From contig OX438753.1 of the NCBI GenBank assembly GCA_949316235.1, forward strand, positions 16,784,496-16,848,495: DNA of 64,000 bases, in the 5' to 3' direction. Position numbers and translations under genes: made by a program. Origin of the DNA: Oegoconia quadripuncta. Taxonomy: Eukaryota > Arthropoda > Insecta > Lepidoptera > Autostichidae. The notes below the pieces were generated by a model, which worked only from the letters and a program-made list of their open reading frames with translations, was not told where the DNA came from and ran no database searches. Position 1 is the stretch's first letter. The number at the start of each line of letters is the position of its first letter. Below, piece by piece: positions 57,601-63,765 of this stretch.

Positions 57601-60600
57601 TGTTAAATTAGCGTATAGTAAGTAGCTAAATGAATTTGGAATAAACTTGACACTACTCTTTTTCGGACAGTAAATTGCGAGTCAAAGTACAGATCTCCTG
57701 CGGGCTAAGGAAGCCCTTTAATATACGAGTACCTACATACATTTCTGAATGAAGTGTATCACCTGTTGAACGAATAGAATAAATTGAATAAGAGAAGGAG
57801 GTTTACTTACGTCTTCGGCATTTTCTCTATTCAAGTGGCATATCTTGTAGATCAGTCCTAGTGGCCAGAGGAGACGGACACCCTGAAAAATATAATAATG
57901 TTAAAAAATAAAAAGTATAGATACACCTTTTGGATGGTATGCAATTTTTATTGTAGGATGGCACGGTCTCGTCGCCATTGGAAAAAATTGGGAAAAATTT
58001 CATAAATGTGACATAATATGTAATCTGGTACATTACTGAGTGCGTCAAACGATATGTTACTATCTATAATATGCTTAAATATAACCAGCTTTAAAGTAAC
58101 CTGCCAACGTATGATAAGCAGCTTTTTGCAGACAGTAACAGTTAAGCAATGGATGGCATTTTGTTTAAAAATCGTATTACCTAAGTTCTGCTCTGCTGTC
58201 GTAGCTGTCCAAGGCAATGATACTCTGACGAACTGTCATGGTAAATTATAAGTTTGGACCTCTCTATGTTTAGTGTTAGTTTTTAGTTTCCGTCCATTGA
58301 TTTAACTTTTACTATAAGCAAGTGGAAAGTCCTTATGATAGGGCAGTAATTTTTTTTTTAATTTATTTGTCGGACGCTTACACTAATCAACTAGTCCCAA
58401 ACTAAGCAAAGCTTATACTATGGATACCAGATAACGGAAACATACATAAATATTTATATAAACGCATTTAATTCGGTGGATAGGGGTGTTCTCCTAAACG
58501 AAATTCAAGAGGAAGTACCAGAAATTTATGAATATATGTGGCAATGTTATGGCACCCCTTCAAAATTAATGTTTGGAGATAATGAATTAGAATCCTCCGT
58601 GGGCTGCCAACAAGGGGATCCGCTTGGCCCAGCCATTTTTAGCTTGGCAATTCAGACGATTATTTCGACCCTAAATTCAAAATTTAATCTTTGGTATTTA
58701 GATGACGGCACGCTGGGAGGAGATGCGTCTGTCGTACTACAAGACTTAGTGTACATCAAAGATAAGTTTTCACTAATTGGTCTTGTACTGAATTTTACGA
58801 AGTGCGAGATTTTCATATCTGATACCATACCTTCTGACAGAAAATCAGAGATAGTAAATAGTTTCCAATCTCACACTCCAAATATATCAGTACAATCCAA
58901 GGTGTCTCTCACTCTACTCGGGGCTCCTTTATTTGAGGACGCAATCCCCTCATTGGTCGAATCAAAATTAGAATATTTTAATAAATCTTCGGTGCGGCTT
59001 TTAGGGAATCTATATACTTCGGCTTTGCCTTTTCACCCCTAAATTTATGTATTTGTTACGATGTTCATCTATTGATGGACTTTTAAAAAGCACTATTTGC
59101 AAAATTCTGAATTTACAACTCGAGAATCGCGTTTGGAAACAAACTACTCTTCCAATTAGATATGGCGGACTTGGCATACGCACAACCTCTAGCCTGGCAC
59201 TCCCTGCTTTTCTTTCCTCCGCTTACAGAACACTCCCTCTCATCAGTGAGATATTAAATTCCCATACGTTCGTTGATGCAGAGGTATCGTGCTTGTCGGA
59301 GGCCAGATCTGCCTGGTGTGCGTCTTTTCCAGAAGAGGATTGTCCTTCGGATTTGGGAAGCCAGAGCTTATGGGACAAGCCAGCTCTAAGCACAACCCAC
59401 CAGGAGCTTTTGGCCAATTGTCAAGACGACACTGAGCGTGCACGTCTACTGGCAGTCTCGGAAAAAGAGTCTGGACACTGGTTACATGCTCTTCCTTCCC
59501 AAAACCTAGGCACCATCCTCGATCCCAATGCCCTACGTATTTCCATTAGTTTACGTTTGGGTGCTAAGTTGTGTGAACCTCATCGCTGTTCATGTGGTAA
59601 GGTTGTGGACCAGCTAGGACGCCACGGGCTCTCTTGCGTGAAGAGTGCCGGCCGCGCATATCGCCATGGTGCAATTAATCAGCTAATTAGGCGCGCTCTC
59701 GCCACTGCAGCGGTCCCGGCGTCTCTGGAGCCTTGTGGCTTATTCAGGGACGACGGGACAATACCTGATGGAGCCACCTTGGTACCCTGGTGCTTTGGGT
59801 GCACCTTGGTATGGGACGCAACTTGTGCGGACACTTTGGCACCGTCCCATATACAAGGAACTGCGCAAAGAGCTGGAACCGCGGCTGAACAAGCTCAAAG
59901 TAACAAGCGCCGTAAATATGCGTCAATCTCTATAAACCACGAGTTTGCGGCGCTTGCAGTGGAGACTTTGGGCTCGTGGTCTTCTGACATGAAACATTTT
60001 GTAAAGGATTTATCCGTTAGACTGGTCCACGCCTCTGGCGATGTGAGAGCTGGTACCTACTTTGCTCAGCTGCAGCTGAGCTTATTAATTCAGCGGGGCA
60101 ATAGCGCTAGCGTACTAGGTACTGCCTATGCCACTCCTTTCGATGGGAGAGAATATAGGCCATAATCCATCACATGGGCCCAGTGCGAATTGGTGGATTT
60201 GGGTCAGACTAGTAGCCACCTGATAGTTAAACCGCCGCTGTGGGCCACTAACGTGGCTTAACGACTGCCTTCAATTGAAAACAACCAGGACCGACCACTT
60301 AACGTGCCCTCTTAAGTAGAGAAGCACTCGCATTAAAATACTACTAGTGGTCACCCATCCAAGCTGTGACCGCGCCAGACATTGCTTAACTTCGCTAATC
60401 GAAAACGAATAGCGAATGCGACTGCGCCTCTACTGCTTCTACAGACTCATCAGGGTGGTAACAGATACTTAGATAATAATAAAATTAAGCGTAGAATACT
60501 CACATAACAGAATATATAAAGTGACACAAAAACTTGCGCTGTGTTGTATACCATGAGAATACTGTTCAGTTGGAAAGGCTGGCGTTTTGTCATGAATTGT

Positions 60601-60694
60601 GGTCCCATTTTTAGTACAAAAATTAGGTAGGACATGGTAACGAGGGCTATTGGAACTGGTGATGACATGAGGAGCCATTGATCCACGAAATCCT
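39409..60694 (-). CDS. ELOVL-family fatty acid elongase, gene C (last 4 coding exons; start beyond window)
   Basis: This is a second nearly complete ELO-family elongase on the minus strand. Exons: 60504-60694, 57811-57882, 41775-42071 and 39409-39666, 818 nt in all. The 191-nt exon enters in phase 1, so the short first coding exon is missing; I found no candidate up to 64000. Hallmarks: LLMSSPVPIALVTMSYLIFV, KLSELLDTIFFVLRKK, HVYHH, NSFVHVIMYAYY and TSMQLIQF across the last junction. With a first exon like gene B's the protein would be about 290 residues. The tail ends HEKVQ, not KKXX. Intron 3 is about 15.7 kb and holds most of the repeats and hairpins in the window; intron 2 holds an antisense retrotransposon. 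That the outer exons belong with the inner ones rests on matching phase and the gene B template. Confidence 0.85.
39670..40545. other. ELO gene C intron 4, left part
   Basis: This is intronic AT-rich sequence. Near 40400-40500 is a LINE-like 3' untranslated stretch (TTGTATTGTATTGTATG) that belongs downstream of the fragment at 40550-40745. Confidence 0.45.
40550..40745 (-). pseudogene. LINE ORF C-terminus with zinc-knuckle-like end
   Basis: The minus strand reads CRLCLLAEETPAHLLCECGP, LMRKRNIHLGSHLLHPDEI and KIIQFLKEANL before a stop. C..C....H..C is the terminal zinc-binding-like block of jockey/R1-type elements that end after an RNase H domain. Only the last 60 codons remain. It lies in ELO gene C intron 4, same strand as the gene. 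Confidence 0.75.
40817..41375. mobile_element. hAT-type MITE, 559 bp, with 8-bp target duplication
   Basis: The ends are CATAGCTGGGCA and, inverted, CATAACTGGGCA. The 8-bp sequence TGTACAAC directly flanks both (40809-40816 and 41376-41383). Subterminal regions also pair (ATTAACTCGTTGATCCGTTA against TAGCGATTAACGGAGTCAAC). No transposase is encoded. An 8-bp duplication and CA..TG ends are hAT features. It is inserted in ELO gene C intron 4. Confidence 0.88.
41384..41774. other. ELO gene C intron 4, right part
   Basis: This is AT-rich intron without a recognised repeat, ending at the exon 4 donor. Confidence 0.45.
41775..42071 (-). CDS. ELO gene C coding exon 4 (histidine box)
   Basis: This 297-nt exon begins LSTGMYYYFIAKLSELLDT, includes HVYHH and NSFVHVIMYAYY, and ends SMQL before GTAAGT. 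It is in register with gene B for its first 40 codons. Confidence 0.95.
42160..42616. repeat. LINE tail with SINE family C inserted in its microsatellite
   Basis: GCGCAATAAAGAGTATTTGT and ATTGTATTG repeats (42160-42255) form a plus-strand LINE end. A complete minus-strand SINE C (42256-42585, head GGATCGAACCCGCGACCTCC read reversed) follows. The ATTGT/ATTGC microsatellite continues at 42586-42616, so the SINE landed in the LINE tail. Confidence 0.8.
42617..43267. other. ELO gene C intron 3: unassigned sequence
   Basis: There is no gene. Around 43135-43175 (GCTAACGCTTTGATTCTCGC, AACTGATTGGCTGT) it resembles 22715-22765, an unclassified repeat. Confidence 0.4.
43268..43436. mobile_element. Foldback MITE, copy 1
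   Basis: The left end TAACCCTCTTATTCATAAAA and CCTGTTTTAGTTAAAGTATG are mirrored by CAAAACACACTGTTACTAAA and ATTTTTATGAATAAGACAGT. A short central loop (TTCATTACATTTCCTTATGA) joins the arms. Another copy is at 45043-45213, and one end is at 11764-11800. Confidence 0.82.
43440..43680. repeat. Unclassified repeat shared with 24728-24795
   Basis: Positions 43591-43659 (TGCTGTACGCGTGGTCAC, GCCATCGACTCGCAAAG) match the earlier location in the same orientation. A 79-aa ORF lies here; without a homologue I leave it as repeat-derived. Confidence 0.5.
43900..44065 (+). repeat. LINE 3' tail with ATCT microsatellite
   Basis: CTGTAATATGCAAATAAACG followed by CTTTATCTATCTATCTATC is the polyadenylation region and microsatellite tail of a LINE in plus orientation. 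Confidence 0.55.
44526..44770 (+). repeat. SINE family A with a deleted B box
   Basis: Head CGACCTGTTCGGTGTAGTGG, then a jump from CTCTGACCA directly to CATATGTTTATATGATGAAT, so the B box is gone. The rest of the body (CAACCATCTGGTATTCACAA, GGAACTAGATGTCG) is intact. Confidence 0.85.
44771..45042. other. Intronic AT-rich DNA
   Basis: Nothing was recognised. Confidence 0.35.
45043..45213. mobile_element. Foldback MITE, copy 2
   Basis: Arms TAACCCTCTTATTCATAAAA...CCTGTTTTAGTTAAAGTATG and CATACTTTAACTAAAACAGG...TTTTATGAATAAGACGGTA pair over most of their length. The central GACATTTCCTTATGAACG matches copy 1. Confidence 0.85.
45340..45490 (+). repeat. Diverged interspersed repeat (ATCTTCGAACGGCTTAA type)
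   Basis: ATATCTTCGAACGGCTTAAG and TTTCATCAAACATGGC, with a CACACACACA end, correspond to 62268-62400 and loosely to the 2925-3125 family. Confidence 0.45.
45655..45905 (+). repeat. SINE family D, second copy
   Basis: It shares ACATCGGGAGGAAACCTGTA, AGCGTGGTGGACTATGGCCC and GGGAAGGCCTATGTCCC with the insertion at 5410-5696. The 5' head is poorly preserved. The 61-aa ORF is part of the SINE. Confidence 0.8.
45906..47811. other. ELO gene C intron 3: AT-rich, unassigned
   Basis: A 112-codon ORF at 47362-47700 contains hydrophobic and asparagine-rich stretches but no motif I recognise. The rest is strongly AT-rich with no repeat I can pair within the window. Confidence 0.35.
47812..48290 (+). 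repeat. Interspersed repeat related to 28182-28615
   Basis: GACTTCAATCAAAGGAGGAG opens it. GGTGTGATTACCAAAAAATA, TGACAAATCGAAGATCAAGC and GATCAGGGAGATTGGCTAGC close it. The 131-codon ORF over it reads through repeat sequence and is not supported as a gene. Confidence 0.6.
48389..48795 (-). repeat. SINE family B split by a LINE-tail insertion
   Basis: Family B pieces at 48389-48455 and 48736-48795 would join cleanly. The insert 48456-48735 contains GGTCTGCTGGAAGAAATTTC and TGTGTGCAATAAATGATAAA and ends in an AAAT microsatellite, so it is a short plus-strand LINE 3' end. ATAACG flanks it on both sides (48450-48455 and 48736-48741). Confidence 0.85.
49166..49285 (+). pseudogene. Possible orphan coding exon with splice donor
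   Basis: An ATG opens 40 codons, MFLRRSKRLLDLVRNKEQRN then IIHIEDKIRSNVSTIRVAFQ, ending exactly at CAG|GTAAGA in phase 0. It is basic and helical in character. A GC-rich 5' flank (49000-49080) precedes it. A possible acceptor at 49529 leads only to eight more codons and a stop. It might be the first exon of the transposase-like relic that starts about 1.5 kb downstream on the same strand; that link is inference. Confidence 0.35.
49286..50810. other. Intronic DNA, unassigned
   Basis: Between the possible exon and the transposase-like relic I found no ORF with features and no repeat with another copy in the window. Confidence 0.35.
50811..51900 (+). pseudogene. Degenerate transposase-like gene
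   Basis: The plus strand encodes, in several frames, KSKDKDDGAQSHG, TFDLQKVLSCAHGQMSILYY, WDELQNVAHDFIKTFAAKG, NCAGQNKNRIMLAMYGFATK, LERGHTQNEGDSVHSVIERA, and after an insertion YTPEEWKIVIRWAKTTDKPY with RVRDLTQEDVFHFK. The order FDLQ.V...HG, W.E, NC.GQNKNR and GHT....DSVH..IER is that of a recurrent arthropod transposon-like family that I judge, from memory, to be RNase H-like. There are frameshifts near 51040, a disrupting insertion at about 51231-51510, and in-frame stops near 51675-51702. Whether it ever was a host gene cannot be told. Confidence 0.6.
51231..51510 (-). mobile_element. Insertion inside the transposase-like relic
   Basis: The relic reading frame is lost after VIERA and resumes at YTPEEWK. 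The intervening ~280 bp ends, read on the minus strand, in AAATAAATAAATAAAAT, so it is probably a SINE or LINE tail in minus orientation. I did not find its family elsewhere in the window. Confidence 0.5.
51901..52047. other. Intronic DNA, unassigned
   Basis: This is short AT-rich spacing between the relic and the MITE. Confidence 0.35.
52052..52189. mobile_element. Harbinger-like MITE, 138 bp
   Basis: The left end GGCCCTTATTACAGAATGTT and CTCAAGC is mirrored by GCTTGAGCAACATTGGGAAA and TACGGTCC. TTAG flanks both ends (52048-52051 and 52190-52193). GG.CC termini with a TTA-type duplication suggest PIF/Harbinger. Confidence 0.72.
52200..52760. other. Intronic DNA, unassigned
   Basis: No gene or paired repeat was found. 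Confidence 0.35.
52767..52875 (-). repeat. tRNA-headed SINE (family B) head
   Basis: TTCGTATTCATCACACAAAC, GGGTTTCGAATCCGCAACCG and CCACTACACCAACCGGTCGT form a minus-strand family B head. The inverted repeat at 52901-53178 starts 26 bp later. Confidence 0.8.
52901..53178. repeat. 78-bp inverted repeat, 122-nt loop
   Basis: Arms are 52901-52978 and 53101-53178, in register without a net length difference (GGGAATATCTTAGCCATG against CATGGCTAAGATATCCC; TAGGTTATTTATCCATAG against CTATGGATAAATAAACC). The loop contains a further partial copy of the right arm (about 53028-53075) and a small palindrome around TAGAACATTACTCCATGG. The arm sequence belongs to the SINE-like body also seen at 6190-6260. 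Confidence 0.82.
53180..54110. other. Intronic DNA, unassigned
   Basis: Positions 53865-54035 (TCACTCACTGACTCACCGAT, CTAGCAGACCTAGAAGC, ACACAGCCAAGTC) resemble a dispersed lepidopteran repeat. Otherwise nothing was recognised. Confidence 0.35.
54114..54350 (+). repeat. Duplicated ~105-bp block next to the large hairpin
   Basis: Two adjacent units translate similarly (REWALRKTVAEAQEVVPEKR then KRKATYKNKK; RERALRKLVAGR then VEGTEKEKSRTVYKIQKE). Both have in-frame stops. They directly abut the left arm of the large hairpin. I do not recognise a parent protein. Confidence 0.5.
54351..55045. repeat. 319-bp inverted repeat with 57-nt loop (giant hairpin)
   Basis: The left arm (54351-54669) and right arm (54727-55045) are reverse complements over all 319 positions, without gaps and with two mismatches that I can see, both close to the loop (ATTAAAATTC against ATTAACATTC; ATATTGAG against ATATCGAG). 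The loop holds a 26-bp unit twice (TCGCCTGAAAAGACGTGT... and TCGCCTGAAAACACATGT...). Each arm includes the palindrome GACCACGATCGTGGTC. No target duplication is evident at the outer ends and no transposase is encoded. Confidence 0.95.
55046..55465. other. Intronic DNA between hairpins
   Basis: This is AT-rich with no gene or paired repeat. Confidence 0.35.
55471..55529. repeat. 59-bp near-perfect palindrome
   Basis: Arms of 29 bp (ACCCCTTGGACAAAATTTCT plus GTATTGCCA, and the reverse complement) flank a single base at 55500, with one mismatch. The loop is too small for a typical microRNA precursor. Confidence 0.9.
55530..55985. other. Intronic DNA, unassigned
   Basis: No gene or paired repeat was found. 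Confidence 0.35.
55990..57560. other. GC-richer island of unknown origin in ELO gene C intron 3
   Basis: This stretch is clearly richer in G+C than its flanks, with many CpGs, a 90-codon minus ORF (56202-56474) and several overlapping ORFs without known motifs. It ends with CATATAAATAAAGAGACTAC and ACCACCCTTCTCCGGAGG, which looks like a polyadenylation region of a retroelement. It could be part of an LTR retrotransposon (leader or long terminal repeat) or a processed insertion. I could not find a second terminal repeat, primer-binding site or pol motif. Confidence 0.45.
57811..57882 (-). CDS. ELO gene C coding exon 3
   Basis: This 72-nt exon, acceptor TATTTTTCAG and donor GAC|GTAAGT, phase 0 at both ends, encodes GVRLLWPLGLIYKICHLNRE then NAED. 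It is one codon shorter than gene B's. Its identity rests on position, phase and length, because this loop is poorly conserved. Confidence 0.75.
58369..58462 (-). repeat. SINE family B tail fragment
   Basis: GTCGGACGCTTACACTAATC, CCCAAACTAAGCAAAGC and ATACATAAATATTTATATAA are the family B 3' part. The retrotransposon ORF starts at its end. Confidence 0.8.
58461..60440 (+). pseudogene. Non-LTR retrotransposon with RT and RLE-like domain, antisense in ELO gene C intron 2
   Basis: This is a 5'-truncated element. The RT starts within motif A (NAFNSVDRGVLLNEI), followed by motif B (CQQGDPLGPAIFSLAI) and catalytic WYLDDGTLGG. A one-base frameshift near 59040 splits the frame (58476-59042 and 59047-60165). 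The second part holds a CCHC-like knuckle (HRCSCGKVVDQLGRHGLSC), RHGAINQLIRRALATAA, and then PDGATLVPW, LVWDATCADTLAPSHIQGT and NKRRKYASI. I read these as a PD-(D/E)XK-type restriction-like endonuclease, parallel to NRPD...WLLD...EKLKKY in 6486-8205. The C-terminal block LSLLIQRGNSASVLGT recurs at 63630-63760. After the stop about 270 bp of 3' region contain an antisense 5S rRNA-like segment at 60352-60404. The clade is uncertain (NeSL/Utopia-like is possible). Confidence 0.82.
60352..60404 (-). repeat. Antisense 5S rRNA-like segment in the retrotransposon 3' region
   Basis: GGTCACCCATCCAAGCTGTG, ACCGCGCCAGACATTGCTTA and ACTTCGCTAATCG align without gaps to the reverse complement of the internal-promoter half of insect 5S rRNA as I remember it, with about 41 of 53 positions equal. 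It is much too short and diverged to be a working 5S gene. The same segment is at 32671-32725. Confidence 0.6.
60504..60694 (-). CDS. ELO gene C coding exon 2
   Basis: This 191-nt exon lies between CTTTTTCAG-like sequence and the donor TTAT|GTGAGT. It encodes DFVDQWLLMSSPVPIALVTM, then the first membrane helix, KMGPQFMTKRQPFQLN and YNTAQVFVSLYIFCY. Compared with gene B it keeps the tryptophan before LLM. It enters in phase 1. Confidence 0.92.
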
Positions 60695-60699
60695 CTGAA

Positions 60700-60960
60700 A
60701 AAGAAATATTTATATAATTAATATCACGATTTTTTTGACTATGACTATTGCTTTCTTTTGTCTAAGGTCTATTGCTGGTAAGCTGGTAGACCCTTAATAG
60801 CGTCACCGGGCGGGGGGCCGAACGCGTGAGCGACAAGCGTTTTTCAGCGACTCATGGCACGGGTTGCGGGGGGCGAGCGCCCGCGAGAACGCTTATTGCA
60901 TGCCGTCAAAGAGCGCGCAGCACCACCAAATAAATAAAATAAATTCATATATACCAATAT
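60700..60960. other. ELO gene C intron 1, left part
   Basis: A GC-rich stretch (60790-60930, CGTCACCGGGCGGGGGGCCG, GCGAGCGCCCGCGAGAACGC) stands out against the AT-rich flanks. I saw no coding or RNA signature. Confidence 0.35.
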
Positions 60961-60962
60961 AA

Positions 60963-61228
60963 CTGCCTCCATGGCTCAATTTAAGGTTTACAAAACGGGG
61001 GTACTTGTTCAGTACTCGGTTTGGCTGGTGGTAGGACACTTTTCAATGTCCGCCTGACCAGCTACTACCATCTTATCTAAGTCGGCCGCCAAACAGCAAT
61101 GTTAATCGTACTATCGTGTTCCGACTCAGATAAGTTGGCTGTTGCGGATGAGCGCTCATCTCCTTCGGCCTTATTTTCACTTAACATCAGGTGTGAGTGA
61201 GGTACTAAATCGTTGTGTATAAAAAATT
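60963..61228 (+). repeat. SINE family C, head damaged
   Basis: CTGCCTCCATGGCTCAATTT opens it, but the B box is deleted. CGGTTTGGCTGGTGGTAGGA, CCGCCTGACCAGCTACTACC and CACTTAACATCAGGTGTGAG follow. Confidence 0.82.
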
Positions 61229-61920
61229 CGTGTCGCACTAAAATAGTGTAAGGAGAATTGTGAAACTAAGGGCGAGCTAAGTCAAACGCCGCATTGAGCG
61301 GGATCGCGCGCCAACGCGCGGAATGACACCCCATTTCTGAGTCTTCTTTGCATAACTTCATGCGTCAATATTCATTCTACGTGGAGAGTGTAAATTACTG
61401 GCGACACAATGTAGTATACATAAGGTCTATAATCGGCCGTCGCATGTCCCGCTAACGTAACCGACAATGTTTTGTAGATAAAACATGGTAATTTATTTCA
61501 ACGTAAATTGAATTATAATATAATTTGCGTGTGTAGGAAAAAGGAGCTGTATACAATAGTAAAAAATTATAGACTACTACGGTACTACTACTACTACTAC
61601 TACTACGGTATCAGAGTATCGTATCAGTACGGGATTACCTCGTTCTATAGTAATACTAATTCCTAATATCTTGCCCAAGCTGCCAGCTCTTTTGACACCA
61701 GCTCAAACAGGTTCGTCGTGTCGGTTTCACTTTAGCTTAAAGTGGCTATATATTTCGACGTAAGAATATAGTATTTCTGCATCCATTTGTAAGCATCACT
61801 ATGCAATCACTAATCAAGTGAAGTGACGTTAAGATCTCTGGGTGAGATTATTGAATGCGCATGCATTTAGAGATTCACTTTTGTGTTAAAGCACAAAAAT
61901 CGCAAGTCTGGTGACAATGG
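61229..61920. other. Intronic DNA, unassigned
   Basis: A CTA trinucleotide run lies at about 61575-61608. No gene or paired repeat was found, and no candidate first exon of gene C. Confidence 0.4.
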
Positions 61921-61923
61921 TAT

Positions 61924-62070
61924 CGATTCGGATGTACACCAACTAAATTAAACTAAACTAAAACTAGTTTTAGAGTGGTGCCGTCGCATCGTACTATTCC
62001 AGGGAGAAAGAGACAGTACTACTTTAAAACTGGTTTTAGTTTAGTTTAGTTGGTGAACATCCGAATCGAC
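61924..62070. mobile_element. Foldback MITE candidate, ~147 bp
   Basis: The left arm CGATTCGGATGTACACCAAC, TAAACTAAACTAAAACTAG pairs with the right arm CTGGTTTTAGTTTAGTTTAG, TTGGTGAACATCCGAATCG. The loop is about 50 nt. The target duplication is not clear. Confidence 0.7.
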
Positions 62071-62254
62071 AGCACTGTCAATTAAAAATTTATGACACTT
62101 CTGAGGAAACTAATGATTAAAGCATCTAGATAGATGAAACTATATGTCCGAACCGATTTACGTTAAGCATGACTAAGAACATGCCCGGATTTAACATTTA
62201 AACTTAAAACTAAACTTTGAAATGTAAACTAACGAAATACGTAGAAATACACCA

Positions 62255-62420
62255 CAACTATGTTAAAAGCTAAATATCTTCGAAACGGTTTAACAGATTT
62301 TCATCAAACTTGGCTGAGAATCGCGTTTAGTCTTTAATATAACAAAAAACTGGACTCAAATTGGTCCACTTGTTACTGACAAACACTGGACACAAACACA
62401 CCAGGCAGTCAAATCATATA
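62255..62420 (+). repeat. Diverged interspersed repeat
   Basis: AAATATCTTCGAAACGGTTT, TTTTCATCAAACTTGGCTGA and ATTGGTCCACTTGTTACTGA correspond in order to 45340-45490. Confidence 0.45.
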
Positions 62421-63125
62421 CGGCATTTTCCGTCAATCCCACCTCCACACTCCTCCCACTGTAACTCCTATAAGCTAGGATCAACAGTGGTACTCGACAC
62501 GGCGCCTACTGAAGGTAGACGGTACGTGACTCTATTGCTACCTTGGACCCCAGGCTAATTAAAGAAAGAAATAGGGTGTGTAAGTAAGAAAAAGGTTTCC
62601 CACTTCCCCCCTTGGCAAATGGGAGTATAGCCAATGAAATGCAACATGGCACTAAGGCCATCCCTATGGGGAAGGAGGGCGAGTGAATTTTTCATCAGTG
62701 TTTAAAAGTCATACATATCAAAGTAATCTTGTCTATTTGTACAGGTACTCTTGTCGTTTTTCCTTGTGTTACGTTTCTCAATCCATTAGGATCCAATAAC
62801 TAAATCCACCAGTGGAACGTAACCACTTTGGAGTTCAGCATTGGTCAGTAAATCCTATAATACTTCAACCGGGAATGAGTCCTCGATAATTTCATTGGCT
62901 CTCTTTGCACCGGGTTACAATTTTACTGAGAGAGGGTGCTACCCTCCGTGTATATGAAGTACTCTGTGGTGGTAGCCAACCAGCCAAGCGTCTGGCAATT
63001 TGACAGTCAAGAAATGAGTCGAATAACAAGAAAACGGAAGGGCCTAGTTAGTAACTGTTAGTTTTCAAATAAAAACTAAGTACGTAATTTCATAGATAAT
63101 TCATGGAATTGTATTGGAAAATTGA
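62421..63125. other. Intronic DNA, unassigned
   Basis: This is mixed-composition sequence without recognised coding or repeat signatures. Confidence 0.35.
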
Positions 63126-63129
63126 ATGC

Positions 63130-63452
63130 TATAAAACAGAAACTTATTAAGAAAGCATATTATAAAATATCAGATTATTTAGATGATAAACATTGATGGA
63201 AATGAACAGCCCGTTCGCGTAACTAGACTATTTCACAATTAATAATGAAATATTATAATATAAAATAATAATTAATAATTTTGTAATATAAAATTTTTTT
63301 TTTTAAAGAGCAACCTCTCGAGTTTCTTGCTTGTTCTTCTCAGGGGAAAATTGCCTTTTGAACAAGCAGTAGCTTAAAAAATGTAAAATCTGACTATTTT
63401 AAGTGTACCCTGTGTACCTACAAAATAAAGCATTTTTTGATTTTGATTTTGA
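63130..63452 (+). pseudogene. Jockey/CR1-like LINE 3' end
   Basis: It reads KQKLIKKAYYKISDYLDDKH then a stop. The tail AGCAACCTCTCGAGTTTCTT and AAGTGTACCCTGTGTACCTA, ending in TTTTTTGATTTTGA runs, is almost identical to 4033-4295. Confidence 0.8.
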
Positions 63453-63624
63453 TTGAATAAGAATTTGTTTAAGCGGTTAGTGACTTTAGCTGTAATATAG
63501 ATATTTTTATTTAGCATAATTATGAGTACATCAGTGATTGAAGTACACTTTGACATGTACAATGTATTTATGAGAGTAGATCGAAGACAAAAGATGGAAT
63601 AATGTTTATTTTGATGATATAAAT

Positions 63625-63765
63625 ACAAAAAGTAACAATTGGTCTGGTCGCTTCTCAGCCGAGAATTATATCGCTCAAAGAATAAACATTGCCATCCAGC
63701 GAGGTAATACAGCCAGCATCTTGGGCACTCTCCCACATGGGCTGCACCACATTCTGAGCTAAGTG
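63625..63765 (+). pseudogene. C-terminal fragment of an RLE-type retrotransposon
   Basis: The plus strand encodes RFSAENYIAQRINIAIQRGN and TASILGTLPHGLHHIL before a stop. This is related to LSLLIQRGNSASVLGT at the end of 58461-60440, but the following 3' region differs, so it is a second family of the same type. Confidence 0.7.

Noticed and set aside
60352..60404. 5S rRNA gene
   Set aside because: It covers under half of a 5S gene, is diverged, and repeats as part of a retrotransposon tail.
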